Positions 38,080 through 52,180 of a stretch of 64,000 nucleotides of DNA are shown here, piece after piece; position 1 is the first letter of the stretch, and each line of letters opens with the position of its first letter. This stretch comes from Oikopleura dioica (Eukaryota; Chordata; Appendicularia; Copelata; Oikopleuridae): contig OU015566.1 of assembly GCA_907165135.1 (NCBI GenBank), forward strand, positions 8,974,157 through 9,038,156, in the 5' to 3' direction. The position numbers and the translations under genes were made by a program. The notes beneath the pieces are model-generated. The model worked only from the letters and a program-made list of their open reading frames with translations, searched no databases and had not been told where the DNA came from.

Positions 38080-39234
38080 ATGGTTGAAGGACCAGCATCA
38101 AGTAAAGCCCATAATTTATCCCCAAGCCGACTAATTTTAGATCCTCTGCCAACTGTTTTTCCCCGACAAACAAGCTCACTGGTCCCAACACCTGTTTCAA
38201 GAGGGTAAGAAATTATGAAAAAACATGTCTATCTTTCTATAGAAACGATCTCGTCGATGATGTCTTCAGTGACAGACCCGGTGATCCTGAATCGCTCTTT
38301 GTTTATTCTGAGACGAAGCAAAGCAAAAAACACAAGTCAAAAAACTTGCTGAAGTTTCAATCACCACCTCCTCCTCCAGCCAGTGGGGATGAAATAGCTA
38401 TTGAAATGGAGAGAACTCAAAAGCAGAAGCCAGTTGATCGACTTCGAATAAAATCATCAAGGTCAAGGAATCCTTCTTCGACAACAACATGCAACGCTGA
38501 TAGCCGGCGTAAACAGGACAGTTGCTCGTCAAGTGACATCGAGAGTGTCACAAGAATTGTTTTCAAGGTAAGAAGACGAGGTTAAGCTGTTAATAACCGA
38601 TTTCTAAGCCCCCACATACGTCGACAGATATCAATCAAAATCGTTCTCAGCCGCCTCAGTCGCTTCCAGGACTCAAACTCGTGAAACCACCTCCGAAACG
38701 ACCAAAACGAAATCGCAAGCCGAAAAAGTCGGAAGCATCTTCAACCAACCCAAAGCCGCAGAAAGAGCCAGGATTGTTATCGAAATTCATGGACCAAGCG
38801 TGGTACTATGACACGAATATAAGTTGGTATTCGTTTCATGGAAAGGGTGCGGGCTGGATTCTAGTGCTTTTTCCATTCATAGTCCTTTTTGGACCGTTTT
38901 TGATGAGCTGTTATGTCTTCAATTTGCATCATCGAAGCAGGGTAAGTGAATGAAAACTGGCCTCTTTCTATTTCTTTTTCAGCGATGCTGGCATGAATGC
39001 TGGAAAGTCGATTTGAAATACGACTGGTTCAATTGCAAAGGCAAAGGAACTGGATGGTCCCTCTTGCTCATTATTTTATACATCATTCTTTCTCCTCTTC
39101 TCATTGTCTTCACCATGGTCACTTTTCTTGGACTTATTATCTGCTCAGTAGGTCAGGAAAGCCGACAGCTCTCTCCGATCCAAAGAAAACAAAAAGACCA
39201 AGATAAACCCAAAAACCCTTTCACTACTTCATGA
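38080..39234 (+). CDS. Novel membrane protein with two tandem hairpin-like repeats
   Basis: The start is ATG at 38080 after an ATTTAG acceptor. The N-terminal two thirds are Ser/Pro/Lys-rich and look disordered (PPPPPASGDEIAIEMER; KPPPKRPKRNRKPKKSEAS). Two membrane units follow. The first is YDTNISWYSFHGKGAGWILV and then LFPFIVLFGPFLM. The second is LKYDWFNCKGKGTGWSLLLI and then ILYIILSPLLIV. They share W-x-x-x-GKG-x-GW followed by a hydrophobic helix, so the C-terminal region arose by internal duplication. The tail is basic. No vertebrate homologue was recognised. Confidence 0.6.
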
Positions 39235-39381
39235 GACAAATATAAGAAACAAAAGCCGATTTATTGTCAGATCATGTTTATTTCATTGACAAATCTTGGG
39301 AATAACACTGTTTTGGAATGTTGTGAATAATTATCTGGTGAGCAGTTATTTGGCAGTGATGAAAAAATATAAATAAATAAT

Positions 39382-41891
<2,510 letters not shown>

Positions 41892-42249
41892 CTTCTCTCT
41901 ATTTCGATTTTGCACGGAATGAAATGCGAAATGCAAAAAAATCTCAACGGGCGATTTTCCACTCGGCAGATTTTCGAGTTTTTCGGTTATCCAGATGCGA
42001 AAATCTGGCAATGAAGCTTCAGGCGCCGATTCTGAGTTTATTGTTGACTCAAGGTCGAGTGCGTTTTTCAAAAAATGCGGAATGTCTTCAGAATGGTGGT
42101 TTTTTCGTAAGGTGTCATAAAATTATTATTGACTTACTTTTATTGACTCTAACTGTAGATTTTTGATCGACAATAACGGTAAATAATTAAGGCTCTTTTT
42201 TCTAGAGATATATTTTTGCAGTCAGGCTAGAATTCCAGGTCAATGATTG
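41892..42249. other. Spacer between the PLAT gene and MELK
   Basis: 358 bp. The reading frame upstream of the MELK start stays open without an ATG. Nothing else is supported. Confidence 0.35.
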
Positions 42250-44470
42250 TCAGGAACTGTACAAGGTAAATTCATTCTTGTAATAGGGCTTGAGAATTTT
42301 GAAGGTAACAACTTCATCAGGAACATTTCTAAGACATGCATCCGCCGATCTGAATATTCGCAGCTCCGCAGCATCGACCGACCTTGGTAAAATTAGAATT
42401 ATACTAAAGAATATGTCAGTTAACCATTTCTTATTCTTCTGAGGGATCCAAAGAAAGATGGACTCTGGCTTGCCAACATCATCATCTGTCAAAGTAAAAA
42501 TGTCCGTTTCATAGGCATTGAACCGTTGAGAGGCTTGGGGATGTGGATTTGAATAGCCAAGATTCCAGCGATTGCTAAAAATATGAATTCTGAAATGTTT
42601 TGTGTATTTTCATGCCTTTTTCGAGAGCGTCCTGATATGATTATCTGAACATCTTCCCTTAGCAATTCCATTCCTTTCTTTCCGGTGCTGAGGACGACAT
42701 GAAACCGAGTCTTCTCTCGAGTTTGAAGCTTGTACTGAGGAAATGTTTCTTACACCTATTAGATAGGGCACAACTTACAGAGTACTGGTCAAACCAGTCA
42801 TTGAACGGAAATAATTGCCTTCCATATTGATTGCTCTTGATGCAGACGTAGTCCAAAAGCCAGACTCTGTCTGAGTTTGAATGTTTTATCACGACTTCTT
42901 TTGGCTTTCCTATTGCGTCAGTATCTTTTAGAGAGCATGTCCTGTTTTTGACAACCAACTCGCTGAAAGATAGATTAGAATCAATCTCCTGAATGTTCAA
43001 AGTACTTTGATTTTCTCCCGTTTGTGCCTGAGATTATAAGCCTCAGATCGCCAGAAGAGAGGGCCGAATCCGCTTCGTCCTGGAAGTGTCGATGAGGAAC
43101 GATCATGATGTCGTATGTCACAGGTTTTAGTTGTTGTTTTGCAGGAATTTGCTTTTGTTGCTGCTTGAATTGGTACGGATTCGGCTGCTTTTTGATTGTA
43201 TTGACTGATGCTTCAGTAAGGGTTGATTCTGTGTCGCAGTCAGTGTCCGTGACAGAAGAAATATCACTCAACGTTTTTTGACTTTTTGCGTCACAGAAGA
43301 GTGGCTTGAGAATGTCGACAATTTGGACGGCATCGTTATCGTTGAAGCAGTATCTTCCGTCATTGTCGATGTGAGTTCAGAAGTAATTGAGCTGAGCGAA
43401 GCTGCTGAGCTGATTTCTGAAGAGATTGAATCCGCTTTTTGATGAAGCTTTTTCTGAGGCGGCGGGAGTGGCCAGTTCGGACGAGTGATGCTTTTTGAGA
43501 TACTTTGGCTCAGTTGACAGGAGACTGTCACTGGTCTAAAAGAATTTTTAGGTCGAAAAGCGCAAATAGCCAGTTTACCGAGTCGGTTTTCTGTCTGGGA
43601 ATTTTATTGTTGACAGATCTAAGGAGCTAACTCTAGTCAGATTCTCGTCCTCAAGCTTATTGAAGATTATTTCTTTATCATCAAAAGGAACTTGGAAGTT
43701 GATTATGTTTTCTTTTGGTTTTAGAATTCGCTGATGAATATTTCGAGGATCGAGAACAATTTCTAATGGCGAACCATCAGAAGACATCATGGCACTTGAA
43801 GTTTGGTTTGAATAGGGGTAATGGAAAAAGAGCTTTACCCAGTAAAATATCTTTTAAGCTCCTTTGGTCGAGGGTCGGTTATTGGAAGTGAGACAAAGCC
43901 AAGTCTCGATTCTTTACTGGTGCTGTATCGAAAAGCCAGACGAATAAATCTTCCTGGAGCCAGATATTTTTCATAAGATTTGTATTCTATGTCGACACCA
44001 ACTTGTACAGGCGATTTTCTCCCTGGGATCTTCGCGATCGAGAAATTTTCCGCCAAAATTGTGATCAAGTTTCCCTCAGCATCGGAAATAACTGCTTGGC
44101 CGTCAAGTTTGCCAGAATGTTTGTTTGGTGGGACTGATATTTTAAGTTTGAAATCTCCGCGGTTCGCATTTAGCAGTGCAGTTGAAAGATTCTTGTTATC
44201 GTCTTTGATTTCAAGGAGCGATTCAGTAACGTCTTCATAGTTGATTGAAGAATTCTAATCATAGTAAAATTATGAACCTGATTATAGCTCTGAAATTACC
44301 TGGGGATTACTGCGGACAGCTTTAGGCTGCTCAAAGAGTAATTGAAATGGGTTCTTCCGATAATTTATGGTTGTTCCATCTTCAGTATTTACCATGTTTA
44401 GATGATCAACATAAAAATAGAAATTGTTAATTTTAGCTTTCCAGAACTCTTCAACGACTGGTTTCTTCAG
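42250..44470 (-). CDS. PLAT/LH2-domain protein
   Basis: An upstream beta-rich portion (FWKAKINNFYFYVDHLNMVN; APGRFIRLAFRYSTSK) is followed by a Ser/Thr-rich linker. Two PLAT-like units come next. The first has DLRLIISGTNGRKS, VIKHSNSDRVWLLDYVCIKS and GRQLFPFNDWFDQYS; the second has FHVVLSTGKKGMELLREDVQ and YETDIFTLTDDDVGKPESIF. PLAT domains bind lipids or partner proteins. The frame breaks in the T-run 43274-43279; one extra base would join VTQKVKK to TLSDISSVTDTD. The intron 42575-42615 is GC-AG and contains no GT at all. The upstream edge is not resolved: it may continue into the frame at 45247-45878. Confidence 0.6.
42575..42615 (-). other. GC-AG intron in the PLAT gene
   Basis: A 41-base intron joining SRK to SNRWNLGY. 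The stretch has no GT, so a canonical donor is impossible. The join continues the second PLAT domain. Confidence 0.65.
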
Positions 44471-45246
44471 TGAGTTTATAGCAAAGCGGTAAATAATGTG
44501 GAAATTAATAAATTAACTACAAAACTCTTCTTGAAATTATGAGAATGAAAAGAGCATAAAATCTCTGATTTACAGCCAAAGATAAAGCAGGCACCAACAA
44601 GGGCAGCGACTCTTTCGAGACTGCCGAAAGAGTTAGCTAAAATTAAAATTCTGTTACGGTAACAGGTTAACTTCTCATTACACGGGCGCGCGACTAAGCG
44701 CTCAAAACACGGGGTCCAATTATTGGACCACAATGCATTATCCAGCCCCGCGCGGCGCGCCAAATTCAGAGTGTGAAAAATAGCGCTCAGGACTTTTGGC
44801 TCTAATTGACGTTTCCGTCAAGTAAAAAAGCTCGTAAATTCATTGCTAGAAAGCTTGAACCTTCTTTTATAAAAATTTACAATTGCAAATCGAAAAATCA
44901 GCTCTGATTTTCCACCAAAGAGTGAAAGAGAAATCTGGCGCAAAACGCCACCACTTTTGAGTTTTCATTCGAAATTTCTCACAGTGGTTCGTTTCCGTCT
45001 TGTCAACTCACATTACAAAATTCAGGTCAAAAAGATTACTAGAATTGGAATTACAGGGGGTCAAAGTCGCCGTGGTCCAATGATTGGACCACGTGTATTG
45101 AGAAGTTAAGCTTTTAGGGTGTTAGCTTTCTGAGTTTTGTCTTCGTCATTCCATTGAAATAATTGCAACTAACAAAGACATCCAAACTGGACGATATAAT
45201 ATCGTCGATATTGCGGTGTTTTTTTGGTGTATTCTAAGCTATTTTA
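44471..45246. other. Non-coding region with paired CCAAT palindromes and E2F-like sites
   Basis: 776 bp without a clear exon. It contains two inverted-repeat units (see 44702-45101), a GGCGCGCCAAA motif near 44755 and TGGCGCAAAACGCCA near 44937, both resembling E2F sites. It could be a promoter, a large intron between the two neighbouring coding blocks, or a small mobile element. Confidence 0.45.
44702..45101. repeat. Inverted pair of palindromic GGTCCAAT..ATTGGACC units
   Basis: The left unit (44702-44731) is TCAAAACACGGGGTCCAATT followed by ATTGGACCAC. The right unit (45072-45101), reverse-complemented, is TCAATACACGTGGTCCAATC followed by ATTGGACCAC. Each is itself a near-perfect palindrome. 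They bracket about 340 bp, as terminal inverted repeats of a small element would. No clean target duplication was found. Confidence 0.55.
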
Positions 45247-45878
45247 CTAACCATAACAATCATGACATGATATTGCATCTTGAGAATATTGAAAGACAGA
45301 GTTGTGGCTTCTATCCCTGTTCTTTGCTATCAAAAACTTGATGAACTCGGCACTTCTACATATAGAGTGTCCACGCATATCATTAATTATCAGCTTCAAG
45401 AACTCTTCAGAGTTCTTTGAGACTTCGAACTCTTGAGTCTGAACCAGAGCTGCTGATCCCGTCGGAATAACAATCTTTTCTTCTGTTACTGAATGTCCTT
45501 CGAAGATCACATAGAAGTCAATGGAGAATCGTGTCTCATTAACAAGGACTTTCGCGGTATATTTTCCAAGTTTGGCATCGCTTGGGATGGATATTCTTAT
45601 CGTCGGAAAAGCAAGACTGCTACCAGGCATTGGCATAAGAATTTGGGAATGCCAAAGCACGTTGGTTTGCGTGGTTTCGTGAAAGATGACAACGTCCAAT
45701 CCTTTTATCTCCTAAAAATTTCAATAAACGAACTACCAACTGGCAGCTTATTTAATTAGCTTACATCTTCGAGAGCAAGTTCTAGTGCTCCATTTTGTCT
45801 TAAAATAAGTTCTTCGCCTGAAAAATGCTCTGTTTCATTAAGCCTTCTATTGTGGCTTATATTTTTCGCTATTCTCAT
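45247..45878 (-). CDS. Transglutaminase-N-like domain protein or 5' part of PLAT gene
   Basis: The start ATG at 45878 opens MRIAKNISHNRRLNE. A beta-sandwich region follows: ALELALEDEIKGLDVVIFHE, ISIPSDAKLGKYTAKVLVNE and RFSIDFYVIFEG. The order and the IP.DAKLGKY...F.VIF pattern resemble the transglutaminase N-terminal domain. No catalytic Cys-His-Asp core was found downstream, so any enzyme would be inactive. The frame ends at 45247 just beyond a GTTAGT donor, so it may instead be spliced to the PLAT block across the 776-bp gap. Confidence 0.45.
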
Positions 45879-46176
45879 AATTCAAGGGTTCTTATTATGT
45901 TTTCTCTTGACTTTATGAAAGACACACTCGATGAAAATACCGGATGATTATCATATCCACAATCCATGAAGGCATTTTTCCACGGTCGTAAATCTATTTA
46001 AAAGATCAACGATTCGGAAATTTTCTTCGGCTCTATTCGATGATGATACAGTAGATTTTCACGCGAAACAGTATTCTGAAATTGCCCAGTTTGATGAATA
46101 AAGAATAGTTTAGCATGTCTGTTTGAAAGATTCATAGAGCCCTTGTCCGGAGAATCCTTCTACTTTTCAATCTAAT

Positions 46177-47056
46177 ATGAATGGGTGTCTTTGTTGTCAC
46201 CTAAAGTAAGATAAAATAGTTTTAATACTATTTGAGAACTGTTTTTTAGTCAATCGGTGAGCAGATTAAAAAGAGCGGCAAGAGAGTACTGTCAATGGGG
46301 ATGTGTTGATTCGTGTCTTCTGATTTGGTAAAGAAATGATTTGAATGAAAGAAAATCGCGAAATATTAGGTTTGGATGGAATGAACAAATGGACCCAGAC
46401 GACTGCAGCAGGCTCAAATGCGATTTGCTATCCTGCTCGAAATTTCACTATACGGAAGCCATCAAGGAAGAGATCGAAAAAAGGGAATCACACGCTGTTT
46501 TGGCGAGAACTAACACGGCTTGGCGGCTTGAGCTCGAACGGCTCGAGCAAGAGTTGGAGTTGGAAGACGATGACGGTGATGATGAGAACGATGACAGCAA
46601 CGATTATGTGCAGGTCGATGCAGACTTGTTTGATTATAACATGAGGTTGATATATTTTCAATATGATTAGAGCCTTAATTATGTTTTAAGAGGAGATGCA
46701 GAGGCAGAAGAAGATGACGAAGATGATTCGAGCTCAGGCTCCGGAGCATCTATGGAAGAGAATTCTTTAGGCGAAGAGAAAAACTTGGCTATCATAGAAA
46801 ACGAAGAGGACGGATTCGACGATGATGATGACGGAGGAAGTTCTGATGGAAGTCGTGAATCCAGGTTTTTTTGACAAGAGAAAAAATAATAACTAACGAT
46901 TTTATAAGTGGCAATCATACAATCATCAGCATAGATTGCTTCTTTCATTCCCGCTCAAATTCATTCCAAGACGACTTGAGGATCATTGACGACATGGAGT
47001 ATTACTCCAAATACATCGACGATGAATTTTCATATGCACAACACGACTATGTTTAG
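46177..47056 (+). CDS. Acidic Asp/Glu-rich protein, unknown
   Basis: A first exon (46177-46205) encodes MNGCLCCHL. It joins after TTTTTTAG to SVSRLKRAAREYCQWGCVDS, then WFGWNEQMDPDD, CDLLSCSKFHYTEAIKEEIE and LERLEQELELEDDDGDDEND. Further exons are extremely acidic (AEAEEDDEDDSSSGSGASME; DGFDDDDDGGSSDGSRES). The protein ends DMEYYSKYIDDEFSYAQHDY at 47056. No domain was recognised. The cluster of Cys near the N-terminus and the acidic tail are the only features. Confidence 0.5.
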
Positions 47057-47309
47057 CTTGTCTGCTTATTTCCTTTTGACACTTGCACAAAATATATTAT
47101 TTAAGTCAAAAAAGTCAGAAAGGTTATCTTTTAATTCATAAATTCTCTTTTTCATTTACCCTGGTTCTTTTCTGTTACTCTTCTGTAGCGGAATTGACTT
47201 TGTTTGTTTTATTTGTGTTGGTATTTAACTTGGCGAAGGTATCGAATTGACTAATTCTGGTGGGATTCTTGTAGATTCTTTTTGCCCTTTTTTGTATGAA
47301 GCAAAAGAT

Positions 47310-50300
47310 ATGATATTCAAACTACTTCTATTATTTATTTCTATTTTTGCTGAGGTAATAATTTGATAAGATCCTTCATGCAAAAATTACTTGTAGAGAT
47401 ATGTTGTGGAACTCTCAGGTGAAGCAGAAGTCGAAAAGCTTCAACAACTTGGCCTTACTGTAAAGAAGGCGAAATTTGAGAACTTTTACTTTGTTGAAAA
47501 ATCGAGAGGCAGATCAAAAAGAGATGCGGAGTCTCTCGAAGAAATTCTAGCGCGAGAGAAAGATGTGCTCGACTTTGACCTTGAAGAACCACTCATAAGA
47601 ACGAAAAGAGGAGAGGAAAGAATTCTGACAGATCGAAAATATGGCCGAAGACCAGCTATGAGGAGAGTCAGCCGGGTCAATGGTAAGCTTTTGTTTTGTG
47701 TTTTATTTTACTCATTTTTTTCTTCTTAGAAGAAACTGAGATAATCCCGAATAGTTTTACCGAGGGGCCAGTTGACTTGTTGGAGCAAGAAACGTTGTCG
47801 CCATATACGTATCCATTATACGATTCTAGTACTTTTCCACCAGATGATCAAAGTAGCTGTACTCAGGACTCATTCATAAATCCTAAATAACCATAATTGC
47901 ATCATAACGAATATATTTTGAATCCTGTATAATAGCATTGCGATAATATAGCTGATCTTTACGAGCAAGTGCTCTGCATTTATACAGCTAAGTAAGTGCC
48001 CTAGAATAGAATTAAAATAGACGATTAAAACATAATTAAGTTGCTCTCCGAACGGAGATTACTCAACATCGAGTGTAGACACCACAGAGAATGAATACTG
48101 GCCGCGTCCTCCGCTCGAACAAGTCCACAATACAAGTAAAGTAACAAGCCACGTATTCAGTGCGGTTAACCAGTCACAACTCTAAAGGCCTCTTCAACGA
48201 TCCAAGCTTCAAGAATCAATGGAGAATCGGGCGCCACAACATCGAAGCTGCGTGGAAGAAAGGCTACACGTGAGTCAGGTAGGGTTAGAGCACTGATTTG
48301 GGACCGGATAGCTAGCTGCGAGCGCTGATCATCAAACACAGTAATTATTTGACTTCTTAGTGGTAAAGGAGTCAAGGTAGTCGTTGCAGATGATGGTTTG
48401 GAACGAACTCATCACGATCTGGAACCAAACTACAGCCCTGGTAGATTTCTTTTTTCCATTAAACAAAATGATGAAAATTAGAGATCTCGACCGATCTCAA
48501 TGGCAACGACTCTGATCCTTCTCCCGAAATATTTGACAAATTCAATGGAAACAAGTGCCCGATTTGTACTGATTCAAATAGCTGGATGTGCGACAGAAGA
48601 AATTGTCCAAATCATGGAACCAAATGTGCCGGAATTATCGCTGCCAAGGCTAATAATAACGAATGCATTGTCGGAGTTGCTCATGAGGCAAATATAGGAA
48701 TCGAGTTAAGATCGTATATTTTTTTTCTTAAAAACCCTTCTCAACTTTTAAAAGGTGGAATACGTATGTTAGACGGGACAATCAGGGACGAAACAGAAGC
48801 TGATGCTCTCACGCACCGACAAGACCTGGTTGATATTTACTCAAACAGGACAGGGTCTTTCTCGCACTTTCTTAAAAAGGTTGTTAATTGATTACACGTT
48901 ACGTGTGATTTGTTTTCCACTCTTCAGACTTTCTTTAATTTTAAAAGCCCTATTCAAGCTGGGGACCGGATGATACGGGTTACATGATGGATGGACCAAG
49001 AGTGCTCGGCAGTGCGGCTCTCGCTCAAGGAACCAGAGATGGTAGAGGAGGAAAAGGGTCGATATTCGTTTGGGGAAGTGGAAACGGCGCTGGAAGAGGG
49101 TAGTTTTTTAATCAAGAAATAGATTGGAATATTTGTAGCGACGATTGTGGGGCAGATGGATACGCAGGATCCATGTACACGATCACATTTGCCGCGGCCA
49201 CTCATTTTGGTCAGCCTCCTTCATATTCAGGTGGCATTTAAAGGTTCGCAAAGGTTGGAACATTCCTTTAGAAAAGTGTTCTGCGGTTATGAGCACGATC
49301 TACTCGAACACTGGTGACAATGGCCTTGCCGGCGCGACCGAAATCTGCACCACTTCTATAAACAATACCTGCGAGCAAGATTTTGGCGGAACATCTGCTG
49401 TGGCACCATTTGGAGCAGGAATTATCGCGCTCGGGTTGCAAGCGAATCCAAGTCTTTCCTGGAGAGATGTTCAGCACATTGTTGTCAGAAGTTCAAAAAA
49501 GTCCATCGAATCGTCTGGACATCATTTTCGACTTGATGAAAGAAGTAATTACCATATTTTTATTGAAGACAAACCATAACCTTAATAAAATTTTTTGGCA
49601 TATATGTTTTCTTAGCACGGATGCAGTGAAGAAACTAATCTATCCTCACTGCCATCTTGTTGAACGTACCCCGTATAAACCTAACCATATTTATCTTGTA
49701 ACAACAACAAAATTCAGAAGTAAATTGGCAGCAAAATGACGCAGGCTTCTGGACATCCGAGTCATTTGGTTTCGGACTCTTAGATGCCTTAAAATTCATC
49801 GAAACCGCGGAGCGATGGCCTTCTGTAATTGGCGAACAGCGACACTGTAAACTTGACTGGCCCCCAAAGAACACACCTTACAGTATGTCAGCCTTGACCA
49901 TGATTTTTGATAGTTTAACAAACAACTGCGTCTAGACGCGACTGGAGAATTCGACAAAGATCCAAGGAGAAGGCCCAGGGAAGAGTTTACGGCGAAAACA
50001 ACCCATTTATTTGTGACGGATCATATGTCCGATTGTCCCTTTTTCCTTGAACATGTGGTTGTGTCCGTCAAGGTTACACAAATGTTTTAAGTCTTCAACT
50101 CTTATTATTTTACTTAGATTCGATACCCATACAAAAGAGGAAATCTGAAGATTGAACTCCGCTCACCTAGGGATAAGGTTGTTTCAACGCTCCTGGACTA
50201 CAGACCGAATGACGAGGTAATGATGAGTGCGGAAAAAAATCTTGAAAGGGTATTTAGGCAGCGAATATTGGTCTTAAAAGCCAGCAGAATCGGCATTTGA

Positions 50301-50543
50301 ATGGTTGGAAAATGAGTTCGGTTCAATTTTGGGGAGAACAACCGCGCGGGGCATGGATTCTTAGCATAAAAGAAAGACAAAAACTACCAAGAAAGTAAAG
50401 TATCTAAATCTAAGCAAACCTATAAAAATTTAGGAGATTCGCGAACCACGGAACTCATCAAAATGGAGACCCGAAGAGAGAAATAATCTCATGGAGTCTA
50501 GATCTCTACGGAACGCACGAGCAGCCGCCTGTTAACCTTTAAA
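47310..50543 (+). CDS. Furin/PCSK-type proprotein convertase
   Basis: A secretory-pathway subtilisin-like endoprotease that cuts after basic residues. Residues 1-15 ([15 protein letters not shown]) are a signal peptide. The prodomain ends in basic sites ([16 protein letters not shown]). An unusually long Ser/Pro/Asp-rich linker follows. The catalytic domain starts [20 protein letters not shown]. The triad is visible: Asp in [19 protein letters not shown], His in [12 protein letters not shown], Ser in [16 protein letters not shown]; the oxyanion Asn is in [11 protein letters not shown] domain ends [13 protein letters not shown]. No Cys-rich repeat or membrane anchor follows, so it is probably soluble. 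Conserved IGGIRMLDG requires a GA-AG intron (48698-48754); a second (48849-48958) would give IYSNSWGPDD. The linker exons (47.7-48.15 kb) are the least certain. Confidence 0.85.
48698..48754 (+). other. GA-AG intron in the convertase gene
   Basis: 57 bases from GAATCG to TTTAAAAG, in frame and stop-free. Removing it turns ANI plus G plus GIRMLDG into the invariant convertase core. A pyrimidine-rich tract precedes the AG. Confidence 0.7.
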
Positions 50544-50782
50544 TTTTCGCTTTTAGAAAAAGACTTTGGCACTTTTCTGTACATTCTAGGCTTTAAGAAT
50601 ACACAATCCAATTTGAACATGTAAAAAGATGTGGGAAGAGGAAAATCGACAATTAGCAAAAGCTTCTGGGAACTAAATCGAGCGTTACGAAACCTCTCTT
50701 TAGAACGTGGCGGCTGACATTTAGGCACTCAATAAAGTTTAGTCCGCGGTTAAAACATTTTCATTTCTTGGACATTCAAAAA

Positions 50783-52118
50783 ATGAAGATATTTTTACTC
50801 ATTTTTGCTTTGATCAACGTAACTCGAGGCCAGGGTGGCCTCGGAGTCAACATAATGGATTTCATGGGCCCAAATGGAGTCGACTTAGTTGCCTTTCAGA
50901 AGGCGATGGAAGAAGCTGCAGCAAGACTAGCTCAGGAATCGGCTCAGGCAGCGGCTCAGGAAACGGTCTTGTGATTAGAGAGATTTCGTAGATAAGAGTT
51001 TTTCGGCTAAAAGCCCTGTAAAAGTTAGCTAGAGAGGAAGAGAGAAAAAGTAGCGAAGCCGCGATTGAGGAAGCCGAAAAGCGGACAAGAGAGCAAGCTG
51101 AAAGAGAGAAAGAAGAAGCTCTGAAGAAGGCAGAAGAAGAGAAACAAGCTGCGCTTGAGGCGGAAAGACAGTCCGCACAAAAGGAAAAAGAAGCAGCACT
51201 TGAAGCTGAACGAAAAGAAGCCCGGCGACAACGAATCATTGCCATCAGAAAAGCACGAAAAGAAGCGCGAGAAGCAGCCTTAGCAGCAAAAACAGCACCA
51301 TCAACAACTACAACGACGTCAACTACAACTTCGACTACAACCTCAACAACTACGTCAACAACAACGACTACAACCAAATCGACAACAACAACAAAGCGAC
51401 CAACTACAAGAGGCGCTCCAAGGACTACTCGTCCTCGTGTGACTCGGCCAGCTTTAGGTAATATAAGGCGAATTCTTCTTTTTAAATGAGTTAGTTAAAC
51501 TTGATCCTGAAATCTTTGGAAAATATCGATACTGCCGAAAATGCGTTGGTGAAACTGCCGAGGACTGTATCAAAGCAAATCGTCTCGAAACTTGTCGAAA
51601 TCCCTCAATGACATGTCACGTGAATTTCCGAAGAACTCATGGCGTAGCTATCTTCCGATCTGGTTGTATGAAGCTCGATGAGTGCCAGAATCACGAGCGT
51701 CAGAACATGGGCAGCGCTCACGGCGCACGAAATATTTACACCATGCAATGCAGGTGAATGAAACTATCGTGCTTGGAACTTTAGCAAGAAATATTTTAGA
51801 CCGGGTTGGGTTTTGCCAGGAAGACCAAGTACATGCACTTTCTGCCATAAGATGGGAACATGGGAAAAGTGAGTACCAAGTTTCTAACGCCTTGTTTAAT
51901 TTTTTAGAACACATCTTCTATTTCAAAACGACACCATTGGGACTAATGATCCAAATGGTATTCTTGGCTACTCTTCCTTTGAGGTAAAAATTTGGAAAGT
52001 AACATCGATCAAAAATTTACTTTCCTAGGAAATCTTCGCTCATCCACTCAAAGAACTTCGACCAAACACCGCACTCTCTAAGCAAAAGTGGTACATGAAT
52101 GCGCCACCATCTTACTGA
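50783..52118 (+). CDS. Secreted Thr-rich, three-finger (Ly6/uPAR)-like protein
   Basis: A signal peptide (MKIFLLIFALINVTRGQ) is followed by an Ala/Glu/Lys/Arg-rich helical block (QAEREKEEALKKAEEEKQAA and similar). A mucin-like tract of poly-Thr/Ser follows, then a Cys-rich domain: YRYCRKCVGETAEDCIKANR, CRNPSMTCHVNF and SGCMKLDEC. This spacing resembles Ly6/uPAR three-finger folds, which bind partners outside the cell. A second small Cys segment (CTFCHKMGTW) and a C-terminal part ending NAPPSY follow. The first intron is problematic: either a weak GT (GTCTTG near 50967) or a GA donor just before it gives the same frame. Secretion is well supported; ligand unknown. Confidence 0.65.
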
Positions 52119-52180
52119 ACTATCTCAAACTATATTTCTCTGTACCTAGATGACTCACTGTAAATACATTCCCGAAGTTT

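Noticed and set aside
43265-43385. EF-hand-like reading DNDGRYCFNDND in a second frame of the PLAT linker
   Set aside because: The frame is closed by a stop just upstream and has no acceptor. The Ser/Thr-rich frame continues naturally on both sides if one base is added.
50862-51377. 171-residue minus-strand frame rich in Val and Ser
   Set aside because: Antisense shadow of the Thr-rich and Ala/Glu-rich tract of the plus-strand secreted protein.
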